The notes beneath the pieces were generated by a model. The model made no database searches. It saw nothing but the letters and a program-made list of their open reading frames with translations, and was not told the DNA's origin. The translations under genes were made by a program, and so were the position numbers. A DNA stretch of 38,693 nt from SFEL01 sp964392455 (GTDB lineage Bacteria; Bacillota; Clostridia; Christensenellales; CAG-138). Location: NCBI GenBank assembly GCA_964392455.1, contig CAYMPG010000015.1, positions 1 through 38,693 of the forward strand, given 5' to 3'. Of the stretch, positions 7,194 through 14,976 are shown one piece after another; the first letter of the stretch is position 1, and every line of letters begins with the position of its first letter.

Positions 7194-7222
7194 AGTTTAT
7201 GTGAAAAATCTCCGTTTGTCAA
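7194..7222 (-). promoter_or_regulatory. Promoter of the T-box-valS unit
   Basis: Minus strand TTGACA (7222..7217), 17-base spacer, TAAACT (7199..7194), placing the RNA start near 7187. Confidence 0.8.
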
Positions 7223-7234
7223 GCCCGCCGCCAT

Positions 7235-7263
7235 AAAAGAGCCCCGGATGCTGTCCGGGGCTC
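7235..7263 (-). terminator. Terminator of the DUF4870-like gene
   Basis: GAGCCCCGGA and TCCGGGGCTC form a 10-bp stem with a short loop, followed on the minus strand by TTTTAT. It isolates the gene at 7279 from the valS promoter. Confidence 0.88.
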
Positions 7264-7278
7264 CATAGGATGCTTTTA

Positions 7279-7623
7279 TTACGCTTCGGGAATGATGCGG
7301 TATTTGCCTATGAAGGGTATTTCATAGTACTCCCGCTTGAGGGTTCGTACCACTGCGATTATTGCAAACACCAGCCCTGCCACCATTCCCACGGTGCCTG
7401 CAAGCCACCCGAGTATGGGCACTATAAAGGCAATACCGCTGGCTGCAAACCACAGCAGCAGGCATACCACCTGATTGCAATGATAGCGGATATAGTTGCT
7501 GTCCTTCTCCAGCATGAGCATTATGAATATGCCAAGGGGGCAGATATATGAGAGCGCTGCAAGATAGCGGTATTTTTCTACGGCAGTGCGCCTTACGTCA
7601 CCCGAGGTGTGGTTGGTTTCCAT
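7279..7623 (-). CDS. Small membrane protein, Tic20/DUF4870-like
   Basis: The 114-residue product has a polar N-terminus, then hydrophobic segments around residues 24-40, 52-70 and 72-92, and a conserved-looking YIRYHCNQ segment between the first two. This fits DUF4870/Tic20-like small membrane proteins of unknown function that are common in Firmicutes. ATG 7623 was chosen because GGAGG lies seven bases upstream; an in-frame ATG 21 bases earlier (7644) lies upstream of that site. Single-gene unit closed by a strong terminator. No specific role can be assigned. Confidence 0.75.
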   Translation of the reverse strand: METNHTSGDVRRTAVEKYRYLAALSYICPLGIFIMLMLEKDSNYIRYHCNQVVCLLLWFAASGIAFIVPILGWLAGTVGMVAGLVFAIIAVVRTLKREYYEIPFIGKYRIIPEA

Positions 7624-7730
7624 TATTTTTCCTCCAAAATGCAATTAATATATTTTTCGTATATTAGCTTACTCTTTACCCTTGCCGCCTGCAAGGGGCA
7701 GAGCGAGATATTTATAAAAAATTAAACTTT

Positions 7731-9032
7731 TTATACATTCACCCTCAGCCCTTTTGGCAGATGGTTTTTCAGCGTGCCATCCACCGCCTTGCCAAAGCCC
7801 ACCGGATATCCATCCGCCAGCACCGCGGTATAGCCCCTGAGGGCATCATCTATGGGCAGGGTATTCCCGCTAAGGTAGCCTGCAAGCTCAGGGCTGTCAG
7901 CAGCAAGTGACAGCGTGTTTTTATACCGGCCACCGTGCTCCGCCATAAACAGGCTATGGGCAGGCATAAACCTTCCCCGCTGCACATCCCCCGCATACAC
8001 CCCTGCGCCCAGCATCCTTATATTTGCCAGGCCCTCAGGCAGAGGCTCTCTCAGTATTATTATACGCCCATCCTTCAGCCGATACGCCTCACCATTGGGA
8101 GGAACTTCGAATGTATCCTGCAAAAAGGCCATGTATTCCTTATCCCTGCACCGCTCCAGCGGCATATCCCGCTGGGTGCGCCTATCCTCCCCCGCCTTTA
8201 CGAGACGGGCTATGAAGTGGCCCTCCCCCTTGCAGGTATGAGGATACAGCCTGTGCATAAGCTCCACGCTCATATCCCCATGGGCCCCGGCAAAGGCCGC
8301 CACGGTATCCTCATTTTCCTCTCTGGAGAAGGTGCAGGTAGAGTATATCAGCCTGCCGCCCGGCCTCAGGGCAATATATGCGCTTTCCAGTATGGCCCGC
8401 TGACGCTGGGCACAGGCCGCCACATGCTCCTCTGACCATTCCTCTATTGCAGTATCGTCCTTTCGGAACATACCCTCGCCGCTGCATGGGGCATCCACCA
8501 CCACCCTGTCAAAATAGCCCTCCATTGCCCTGCAAAGGGCATCCGGATGGGCGCAGGTGACCACCCCATTGCATACGCCAAGCCGCTCAAGGGTATGATA
8601 GAGAGTCTTTGCTCGTCCCGGCACTATTTCATTGGATACCATTAGGCCCCTTCCGCCAAGGCGTCCGGCTATGCCGCCGCTTTTCCCGCCGGGAGCTGCA
8701 CAAAGATCCAGCACCCGCATACCGGGCTCAGCCTGCACAGCCTCTATCGCGGCCATTGCAGAGGGCTCCTGCATATAAAACAGCCCCGCCATATGGTACG
8801 GGTGGGCGCCTATGCCCTGCACCTGGGAGCGCAGCACAAAGCCCTCCGCCAATGTATCCGCCGGCTCCAGCTCAAAGGGACACAGCTCCTTAAGCTCCCC
8901 CGGCGTTACCTTAAGAAGATTTCCCCTAAGGCCACGCACAGGCGGCTCATTGTACTGGGCGATAAATGCATCATATTGGCTTCCCAGCATGGCTTGCATG
9001 CGGGAGGTAAATTTTTCAGGCAATGCTTTCAT
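7731..9032 (-). CDS. RsmF-type RNA (cytosine-5-) methyltransferase
   Basis: The 433-residue protein of the RsmB/NOP family uses SAM to methylate cytosine C5 in RNA, most likely 16S rRNA. Motifs: SAM-binding DLCAAPGGKS (residues 109-118), catalytic APCSGEGMFRK (Cys183), and the second cysteine in YSTCTFSREENE (Cys233), together with an N-terminal RNA-binding part and a C-terminal RsmF-like region (from about 290). ATG 9032 opens with MKALPEKF, the family's usual start. It has no Shine-Dalgarno, and an extended -10 box lies only 8 bases upstream, so the message may be leaderless. Divergent from the EamA gene. The position of the modified base cannot be told from sequence. Confidence 0.9.
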   Translation of the reverse strand: MKALPEKFTSRMQAMLGSQYDAFIAQYNEPPVRGLRGNLLKVTPGELKELCPFELEPADTLAEGFVLRSQVQGIGAHPYHMAGLFYMQEPSAMAAIEAVQAEPGMRVLDLCAAPGGKSGGIAGRLGGRGLMVSNEIVPGRAKTLYHTLERLGVCNGVVTCAHPDALCRAMEGYFDRVVVDAPCSGEGMFRKDDTAIEEWSEEHVAACAQRQRAILESAYIALRPGGRLIYSTCTFSREENEDTVAAFAGAHGDMSVELMHRLYPHTCKGEGHFIARLVKAGEDRRTQRDMPLERCRDKEYMAFLQDTFEVPPNGEAYRLKDGRIIILREPLPEGLANIRMLGAGVYAGDVQRGRFMPAHSLFMAEHGGRYKNTLSLAADSPELAGYLSGNTLPIDDALRGYTAVLADGYPVGFGKAVDGTLKNHLPKGLRVNV

Positions 9033-9039
9033 GGGTAAA

Positions 9040-9045
9040 AGTATA
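9040..9045 (-). promoter_or_regulatory. Extended -10 element upstream of the RNA methyltransferase gene
   Basis: Minus strand TGG-TATACT (extended -10; TATACT at 9045..9040). No good -35 is visible. Transcription would start at about 9033, one base before the ATG. Confidence 0.45.
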
Positions 9046-9062
9046 CCATACCCTGAAGCCAT

Positions 9063-9091
9063 TTGACAGCGGCAGCTTTTGCCCATATAAT
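9063..9091 (+). promoter_or_regulatory. Promoter of the EamA transporter gene
   Basis: TTGACA (9063-9068), 17-base spacer, TATAAT (9086-9091): perfect consensus, about 36 bases before the start codon. Confidence 0.88.
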
Positions 9092-9127
9092 CCTTTGTGT
9101 ATTATTACTGACTCTGAGGAAATATCC

Positions 9128-9997
9128 ATGAAAAACAAAACCTATCTGGGCATGACCCTTACCCTTCTGGGCTCTGCCCTGTTCAGCCTGAACGCCATAC
9201 TTCTTAAGACCATCACCGTGGACGGGCTGCTGCTTTCCGCCCTCCGGGGCGCAATAGGCGGGCTGGTGCTGCTGCCGTTTGTGCGGCTCAGGAAGATAAA
9301 CTGGAGCCTGAATACCCTCCTCCTTTTTATCGCCTTTACCGGCCAATGCACCCTCATAGTATTTTCCGTGCGTATGACCAGCGCCCCCATAGCCATCGGC
9401 ATACAGTTCACCTCCCCCATTTGGCTGTACCTTGCGGAGCGCAAAAAGGGCGAGCCCTTTTCCCTTTACCGCACATGGCCCCTCATAGCCCTGCTTACAG
9501 GCATAATACTTTTCATGTGCTCCAAGGGAGAGGGAGTTACCGCCGCAGGCAATCTTATTGCCCTGTGTACAAGCTTCACCCATGCCGCAATGACCTACTT
9601 CAGCAAGCGGGTGGTGGGCGATTGCCCCATTGGCACTGCAAGCCTGTGCTGCCTGTTCCTTTCGGCGGTAATATTCATATTTATGATACCCAGCCCCGTA
9701 CAGGCAATAATGGCCATACCCGCCTCCTCCTGGCCCATGATACTGCTGCTGGGCATAGTGCAATTTGGCGCAGGCTACGCCTTCTATTACATGGGCGTAA
9801 GGCATATCAGCAGCAAAACTGCCGGCATGCTTGCCCCCATAGAGATGATACTTGCCCCAACATGGGTGGCCCTGTTTTTGCATGAGGGCACCGACCTTAT
9901 AGGCATGATAGGCTTTGGTGTGGTGCTTATAGGAGTGATAGGCGAGGTGCTGGTGGTAGCCAGAGAATCCTCCGGCGCTGAAATGCAGCAGGGCTAA
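9128..9997 (+). CDS. EamA/DMT-family transporter
   Basis: 289 residues with about ten hydrophobic helices in two repeated halves, typical of drug/metabolite exporters. The family signature is visible near the N-terminus (LTLLGSALFSLNAILLK) and in the second EamA domain (YYMGVRHISSKTAGMLAPIE, then APTWVALFLHE). Members export small metabolites or amino acids across the cytoplasmic membrane; the substrate is unknown. ATG 9128 follows GAGGA by seven bases; upstream in-frame starts lie inside or before the promoter and are rejected. Single-gene unit with its own promoter and a shared bidirectional terminator. Confidence 0.9.
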   Translation: MKNKTYLGMTLTLLGSALFSLNAILLKTITVDGLLLSALRGAIGGLVLLPFVRLRKINWSLNTLLLFIAFTGQCTLIVFSVRMTSAPIAIGIQFTSPIWLYLAERKKGEPFSLYRTWPLIALLTGIILFMCSKGEGVTAAGNLIALCTSFTHAAMTYFSKRVVGDCPIGTASLCCLFLSAVIFIFMIPSPVQAIMAIPASSWPMILLLGIVQFGAGYAFYYMGVRHISSKTAGMLAPIEMILAPTWVALFLHEGTDLIGMIGFGVVLIGVIGEVLVVARESSGAEMQQG

Positions 9998-10033
9998 AAG
10001 CAGCCCTTCCTTTCTGAATATTATCAAAATGAC

Positions 10034-10062
10034 AAAAGCCCGCAGCGCTGCTGCGGGCTTTT
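10034..10062. terminator. Bidirectional terminator
   Basis: AAAAGCCCGCAGC and GCTGCGGGCTTTT form a long stem with a three-base loop, with A/T tracts on both sides, between the convergent EamA and BMP-transporter permease genes. Confidence 0.88.
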
Positions 10063-10082
10063 ACTATATTGATTATTGAGCT

Positions 10083-11027
10083 TTACTCTTTGGTATTGAG
10101 CTTCTTCAGCTCGTTTCTGCGTACCCTTATGGAGTAGACGACCAGGCCTACGAGGGTAGCAAGGTACGGCAGGGTGGTAACAAGCTGATCGGGTATATTC
10201 AGCGTCCTTGCGTAGGTAGACAGGGCGTAGAAGAAGCCGAACAGTATGGCGGTAAGCATGGAGCCAAGAGGCGTGGCGCTGGCCATGGCGCAGGCGGCAA
10301 GGGCTATATAGCCACGGCCTGCGGTAATGCCCTTTGCAAAGTAGGGCAGGTATGCCATGGACATGAATGCGCCTGCAAAGCCGCCCATCAGGCCGGAGAT
10401 GGCCAGAGCGATGGTCTTTGTCTTATTCACGCTGACGCCCACGGAGCTTGCTGCATCGGGATTCTCGCCCACCGCCCTGATACGCAGACCCAGGCAGGTC
10501 TTATACATCAGGAAGGACATTATGGCTACCATGATGTAGGAAACATAGGTAAGCACATTGTGGCCGGAAAGTATGCTGCCTATTACGGGCAGGTCCTGCA
10601 GGCCAGGAATATGCACCTGGGGCAGCACGCCGCTCTGGAGGGAGGTGGTGGTGGAACGGTCTCCCGTGAAAACGTATATGAGGAAGCCCGTAAGGCCGGT
10701 ACCTATAAGGTTTACAGCTATGCCTACCAGTATGATGTCCACCTTGAGCTTAAGGGCAAAGTAGGCCACCATAAGGCCCATGATCACGCCAGCTATAAGG
10801 GCGGCTATAAGGCCCACCCATACGCTGCCGGAAAATGCAGAGGCTATGACCCCCGTAAAGGCCGCAACCAGCATTATGCCCTCCATGCCCATATTGGTGC
10901 TGCCGGCCTTTTCGGCTATGGCGCAGCCCAGCGTGGCAAAAAGTATAGGGGCAGTCACTCGTATTACAGCAAAGTAGAAATTGGCATTGGTAAATATGCC
11001 CGCAAGATTCTCCCAGAAGGTACTCAT
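10083..11027 (-). CDS. BMP-type nucleoside ABC transporter permease, NupC-like (system 1)
   Basis: The 314-residue membrane protein of the ribose/nucleoside (BPD_transp_2) permease family has 8-10 helices and the hallmark AEKAGSTNMGMEGIML near residue 40, where known NupC-type permeases carry AEKSG..N.GLEG. It is last in the operon and overlaps the other permease by four bases (ATGA). Together the two permeases form the channel for uptake of nucleosides or related compounds delivered by the BMP lipoprotein. Ends at the shared terminator. Confidence 0.9.
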   Translation of the reverse strand: MSTFWENLAGIFTNANFYFAVIRVTAPILFATLGCAIAEKAGSTNMGMEGIMLVAAFTGVIASAFSGSVWVGLIAALIAGVIMGLMVAYFALKLKVDIILVGIAVNLIGTGLTGFLIYVFTGDRSTTTSLQSGVLPQVHIPGLQDLPVIGSILSGHNVLTYVSYIMVAIMSFLMYKTCLGLRIRAVGENPDAASSVGVSVNKTKTIALAISGLMGGFAGAFMSMAYLPYFAKGITAGRGYIALAACAMASATPLGSMLTAILFGFFYALSTYARTLNIPDQLVTTLPYLATLVGLVVYSIRVRRNELKKLNTKE

Positions 11028-12187
11028 GCCTGTGCGCCCTCCTTATCCGTATTGCTCTCGAGGGCTTCCCGGGCCTTGCGCTTGCGGTCTGCATCCTCGA
11101 ATACCATCTTCTTGTAGGTGCCGGAGAGGAACTGCTCTGCCAGCAGGAACAGCACCATTATGCCCTCAAATACAGATACAAGGTCTATCTGCACGCCGGC
11201 CTTGAAGGACATTACCCATGCGCCGGTGCGGAAGTAGGCTATGAACAGGGTGGCAAGGGGCAGGTACTTGGGGTTGTTCTTGGCAAATATGGCTATGGTC
11301 ACGCCATCCCAGCCGTAGTTGGTAAGGTCTACCCACTGGAACCTTTCATACAGGCCCAGCATCTGCACTGCGCCGCCCATGCCGCCTATAAAGCCGCCCA
11401 CTACCTGGCTGAATACTGCAAGAGCACCAACGCTGAGGCCGGAGTACTTTGCAAATGTGGGATTCTGGCCGGTGGCCCTGAGGGAATAGCCCACGCGGGT
11501 GCGGTACAGCAGCAGGTAGGATACAATCGTTACCACTGCCGCAATGATTATGCCGGAATGTATTTTGGTGCCCTTAAAGAAGGAGGTCAGGCCCGCAGCC
11601 TCGCCTATCTTGTAGGAATGCTGGCTGGAGGCAGGATCCTTAAAGTAATGGAACAGCAGGAAAAGGCCGATATACAGGCAGATATAGTTCATCATCAGGG
11701 ATGATACCATTACGTTTGCGTTCCACTTGTACTGGAGCAGGGCAGGTATCATGGTGATTATTGCGCCCACCAGGCCGCCCAGCAGTATGCCTACCATGGG
11801 GCTCAGGAAGGGCACATCGGTTACAAAGTATATGCCGGATACTGCTGCCATCAGGCCGCCCAGATAAAAGGCGCCCTCAAGGCCCAGATTAAACTGATTT
11901 GCAGAGAACATTATGCACACCGCGCTGCCGGTAAACAGCAGAGGTATTATTACCTCTATAAGGTGAGAGAAGTATGCCTTGCTCATAAAGGGAGCTGCAA
12001 GGAAATACCTCACTGCCTGGCTTGGGTTCTTTGCGGTCAGCAGTATCAGCACCAGCGCTACGCTTAGGCCTATTGCTATGGCAGCGGCAGTACGCAGCAC
12101 ATTGTGTCTTGATTTTACGCTCAGGCTCTTATAGTCCAGCATCTGCCTGATGGTCTTTGTATTCTTAGTCTTTTCAGCCTTACTCAA
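11024..12187 (-). CDS. BMP-type nucleoside ABC transporter permease, NupB-like (system 1)
   Basis: About 387 residues: a basic cytoplasmic N-terminus (to about residue 28), one helix, then a BPD_transp_2 permease domain containing FSANQFNLGLEGAFYLGGL. The most likely start is TTG at 12187, eight bases after GGAGG and overlapping the ATPase stop (12180) by eight bases; the next in-frame ATG is the RQMLDYK methionine. It pairs with the downstream permease. A longer frame reaching 12274 lies inside the ATPase gene and is not used. Confidence 0.88.
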   Translation of the reverse strand: MSKAEKTKNTKTIRQMLDYKSLSVKSRHNVLRTAAAIAIGLSVALVLILLTAKNPSQAVRYFLAAPFMSKAYFSHLIEVIIPLLFTGSAVCIMFSANQFNLGLEGAFYLGGLMAAVSGIYFVTDVPFLSPMVGILLGGLVGAIITMIPALLQYKWNANVMVSSLMMNYICLYIGLFLLFHYFKDPASSQHSYKIGEAAGLTSFFKGTKIHSGIIIAAVVTIVSYLLLYRTRVGYSLRATGQNPTFAKYSGLSVGALAVFSQVVGGFIGGMGGAVQMLGLYERFQWVDLTNYGWDGVTIAIFAKNNPKYLPLATLFIAYFRTGAWVMSFKAGVQIDLVSVFEGIMVLFLLAEQFLSGTYKKMVFEDADRKRKAREALESNTDKEGAQA

Positions 12188-13730
12188 CGTAAGCACCTCC
12201 AATCTCCTCGGCGGACATCCGCTTGATGCCCAGCATATAGAAGCCCAGCTCTTCCTCGGTAAGGCTGGTAACATCCGGGAAATAAGCCACTATTTCGCCG
12301 CCGTACATTACGATGAGCTTGTCCGAAAGGTTCATCACCTCGCCAAGGTCAGCGCTGACCAGCAGCACTGCATTGCCCTCATCGCGCTTCTGCACAAGGC
12401 GCTTTCTGATAAACTCGGTGGCACCCACGTCTATACCACGGGTGGGCTGATCGCATATTATGAGCTTTGTGTAGCTGGTAAGCTCCCTGGCAACTACCAC
12501 CTTCTGCACGTTACCGCCGGAAAGCATGCCAACCTGCTGGGAGCTGTCGCTGCACAGAACGTCAAAGTCCTTTATCCACTGATCGGTATCCTCATCTATG
12601 GCCTGGTCATTCAGGGTGATGCGCCTGTTGTACTTGGGCAGGCTTATCTTATCCGCAATGAGGTTTTCACGGATGGACATATTCTTTGCCACGCCCATCA
12701 GGTTTCTGTCCTCAGGTATATGCACAAGACCCTCCTGACGGAGCTGCTTGATATTGAGGCTGCGTATATCCTTGCCGTTTATGGTGACCTCGCCTGAGCC
12801 GCCCTCGCCAAAGCCGGTTATCATATTGATAAGCGCCCGCTGTCCATTGCCCTCAACGCCGGCAATGCCCAGTATCTCGCCCTCACGCACGGTGAAGGAT
12901 ACGCCGTTAAGGGTCTTTTTGCCGATTTCATTGTAGGTTACCAGGTCCTTTACGCGGAGCACTGCATCCTTGGGCTGGGCGGGAGTTTTGCTGATGGTCA
13001 GCTCAACGTCTGTGCCCACCATCAGGCGGGAAATATCCGCCTCGGTAACATCTGCCACGTTGTGGGTGCCCATTGTGCGGCCGTGACGGATTATGGTAAC
13101 ACGATCGCAAAGGTACTTGACCTCATTGAGCTTATGGGAAATGAATATTATGGTATGGCCCGCCTCGCGGAGGATCTTAAGCTGCTCAAACAGCTCCTTG
13201 GTCTCCTGGGGAGTAAGAACGGCGGTGGGCTCATCCAGTATGAGTATTTCGGCACCACGTATCAGCGCCTTTACTATTTCAACCTTCTGCTTGACGCCGA
13301 CCGATATATCCTCGATCTTCGCCATGGGATCGATATCAAAATTGTATTTTTCGCATATTTCACGGGTCAGCTCCACCGCCTTGTCACGGTCAAAGCGTAT
13401 TCCCTTTTTGGGCTCTATGCCCAGCATCACGTTTTCCGCAATGGTAAGGGAGGGCACCAGAACAAAGTGCTGATACACCATGCCTATTCCCATTTCGATA
13501 GCCTTAAGGGGAGATGTGAGCTTTACCTCCTGCCCCCTTATTATTATGCGGCCCTGGTTTGGCTGCTCAACGCCGAACAGCAGCTTCATCAGGGTGGACT
13601 TGCCGGCGCCGTTTTCGCCGCAGATAGCGTGTATCTCGCCCTTTTCCGCTGAGAAGCAAACATTATCGTTGGCCATTATGCCGTTATCATATACTTTTGT
13701 GATGTTTTCCATCACAAGGAAGTCCTTCAT
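12180..13730 (-). CDS. BMP-type nucleoside ABC transporter ATPase, NupA-like (system 1)
   Basis: The 516-residue fusion of two ABC domains resembles RbsA/NupA. Domain 1 has a full Walker A (GENGAGKST), a Q-loop region (VYQHFVL) and Walker B (ILILDEPTAVLTPQE). Domain 2 has a degenerate P-loop (GVEGNGQRA) but keeps SGGNVQK and the ATPase region ICDQPTRGIDVG. Such asymmetry is normal in this family: one site hydrolyses ATP. ATG 13730 follows AAGGAG by eight bases. It is separated from the lipoprotein gene by a hairpin that may lower its expression. Confidence 0.93.
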   Translation of the reverse strand: MKDFLVMENITKVYDNGIMANDNVCFSAEKGEIHAICGENGAGKSTLMKLLFGVEQPNQGRIIIRGQEVKLTSPLKAIEMGIGMVYQHFVLVPSLTIAENVMLGIEPKKGIRFDRDKAVELTREICEKYNFDIDPMAKIEDISVGVKQKVEIVKALIRGAEILILDEPTAVLTPQETKELFEQLKILREAGHTIIFISHKLNEVKYLCDRVTIIRHGRTMGTHNVADVTEADISRLMVGTDVELTISKTPAQPKDAVLRVKDLVTYNEIGKKTLNGVSFTVREGEILGIAGVEGNGQRALINMITGFGEGGSGEVTINGKDIRSLNIKQLRQEGLVHIPEDRNLMGVAKNMSIRENLIADKISLPKYNRRITLNDQAIDEDTDQWIKDFDVLCSDSSQQVGMLSGGNVQKVVVARELTSYTKLIICDQPTRGIDVGATEFIRKRLVQKRDEGNAVLLVSADLGEVMNLSDKLIVMYGGEIVAYFPDVTSLTEEELGFYMLGIKRMSAEEIGGAYVE

Positions 13731-13777
13731 CTGGCGTACTCCTTCTGCTTCATATTTTTCAGCCAATATAAAAAGCA

Positions 13778-13810
13778 ACTCTGGCCGTTATCGCCAATAA
13801 CGGCCAGAGT
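13778..13810 (-). terminator. Intercistronic hairpin / partial terminator
   Basis: ACTCTGGCCGTTAT and ATAACGGCCAGAGT form a 14-bp stem followed on the minus strand by TGCTTTTTAT, between the binding lipoprotein gene and the ATPase gene. It probably lets most transcripts stop after the binding protein, which is needed in excess. Confidence 0.75.
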
Positions 13811-13861
13811 ATCTCTCTTTACCGCTTGGTAGTTACGGTGAAATCTCCGGTAGTGTTTGGA

Positions 13862-14908
13862 TTAGAAAGCGGTATCAACAGTGATAGCGCCGCTGATGAT
13901 GTCTTCCTGAGCCTTTTCCATCTCAGCAATGAAGTCCTCGCCTACAACGGTCTTGGTAGCATCGGTCACAGCGAAGCTTACGCCGCCCAGTGCCAGGCCA
14001 AGCCTTTCATTGGTGCCGTAGGGGCAGGTGCCATCCAGGTGGAGGCCAGCAGCACGCAGGAAGCCGTTGTTAACGTTCTTCTGCATGGAAGTGATGGTGG
14101 CAGCAGCCTTGGCGTCCTCGCCGAGGGATGCCCAGTACTCGCCCTGGTTACCATCAACGCCGATTACATAGTAGCCTTCGCCCATCTCTACAACAGCGTC
14201 AAATGCGCCCAGACCGCAGTTGCCGCAGCAGGAGAATACTACGTCGTAGCCCTGCTGATAGAGGCCGAGGGAGATGTCCTTACCGATGGAGCTGTCATCA
14301 AAGCTCTGAGTCCAGCTTACGTTTACCTCGATGTCGGGGTTAACGGCCTTTGCGCCCTGCTCGTAGCCAACTGCAAAGTCACGGAGAACGGTGTTCTCGT
14401 AACCGCCCATGAAGGCAATCTTGCCGGTCTTGGAAGCCTTGGCAGCAGCCATACCAGTCAGATAGGAGCCTTCGTTCTGTGCGAAGAACATGCAGTAGAT
14501 ATTGTCGGCGGGAGTGGTCTCAAAGTCCCACTGCTCATCGAAGAACCATACCTTGGTCTCAGGATACTCGGCAGCGATCTTGCCGGCGATCTCCATCATA
14601 TCCCAGGTGCCCAGAACGATAATGTCCCAGCCCTCGGAAGCGATGTCCATTGCGGAGGATTCCCATACGGAGGAATCGTAGGACATTTCACGTACCTCAG
14701 TATAGAACTTGTCGCCATACTGCTCGTTGATCATGTCAAGGCCTTCCTTACCGGAATCAAAGAAGGACTTGTCGCCCAGAGTACCGTTTACGATGTAAAC
14801 CAGGCGGATCTTGTCTTCTGCGCCCTCTTCAACTGCGGCTTCCTGTGCACAGCCTACAAAGGACAGTACCATTACCAGTACCATCAGGACAGCAATGAGT
14901 TTCTTCAT
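13862..14908 (-). CDS. BMP-family nucleoside-binding lipoprotein (system 1)
   Basis: The 348-residue lipoprotein has a signal MKKLIAVLMVLVMVLSFVGC, lipidation at Cys20, and a PnrA/BMP fold: IRLVYIVNGTLGDKSFFDSG at the start of the mature part, then typical segments such as VLGTWDMM, YLTGMAAAK and VFSCCGNCGLGAFDAV. The BMP family binds purine nucleosides and related compounds outside the membrane and hands them to NupABC-like permeases, which follow downstream. ATG 14908 has AAGGAG six bases upstream; an in-frame start at 14944 has no ribosome binding site. It follows an ADP-ribosylglycohydrolase gene by 68 bases and has a likely promoter of its own. Confidence 0.92.
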   Translation of the reverse strand: MKKLIAVLMVLVMVLSFVGCAQEAAVEEGAEDKIRLVYIVNGTLGDKSFFDSGKEGLDMINEQYGDKFYTEVREMSYDSSVWESSAMDIASEGWDIIVLGTWDMMEIAGKIAAEYPETKVWFFDEQWDFETTPADNIYCMFFAQNEGSYLTGMAAAKASKTGKIAFMGGYENTVLRDFAVGYEQGAKAVNPDIEVNVSWTQSFDDSSIGKDISLGLYQQGYDVVFSCCGNCGLGAFDAVVEMGEGYYVIGVDGNQGEYWASLGEDAKAAATITSMQKNVNNGFLRAAGLHLDGTCPYGTNERLGLALGGVSFAVTDATKTVVGEDFIAEMEKAQEDIISGAITVDTAF

Positions 14909-14942
14909 GTTTTTCTCCTTTCGATTTGCGCCCGTTTCGGGC

Positions 14943-14971
14943 ATTATAACACCCGGTCTCCCGGATATTAA
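14943..14971 (-). promoter_or_regulatory. Internal promoter of the system 1 lipoprotein gene
   Basis: Minus strand TTAATA (14971..14966), 17-base spacer, TATAAT (14948..14943), directly after the hydrolase stop codon. A small GCCCG-AAA-CGGGC hairpin follows in the leader. Confidence 0.5.
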
Positions 14972-14976
14972 CTAAG

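Noticed and set aside
11024..12274. Longer start (12274) for the system 1 NupB-like permease
   Set aside because: It extends 95 bases into the ATPase gene with non-family sequence and no ribosome binding site; TTG 12187 has GGAGG at proper spacing.
13826..14971. 381-codon plus-strand frame over the system 1 BMP lipoprotein gene
   Set aside because: Shadow of a lipoprotein gene with a clear signal peptide, ribosome binding site and operon context. The same applies to the 401-codon plus-strand frame at 33899-35104.
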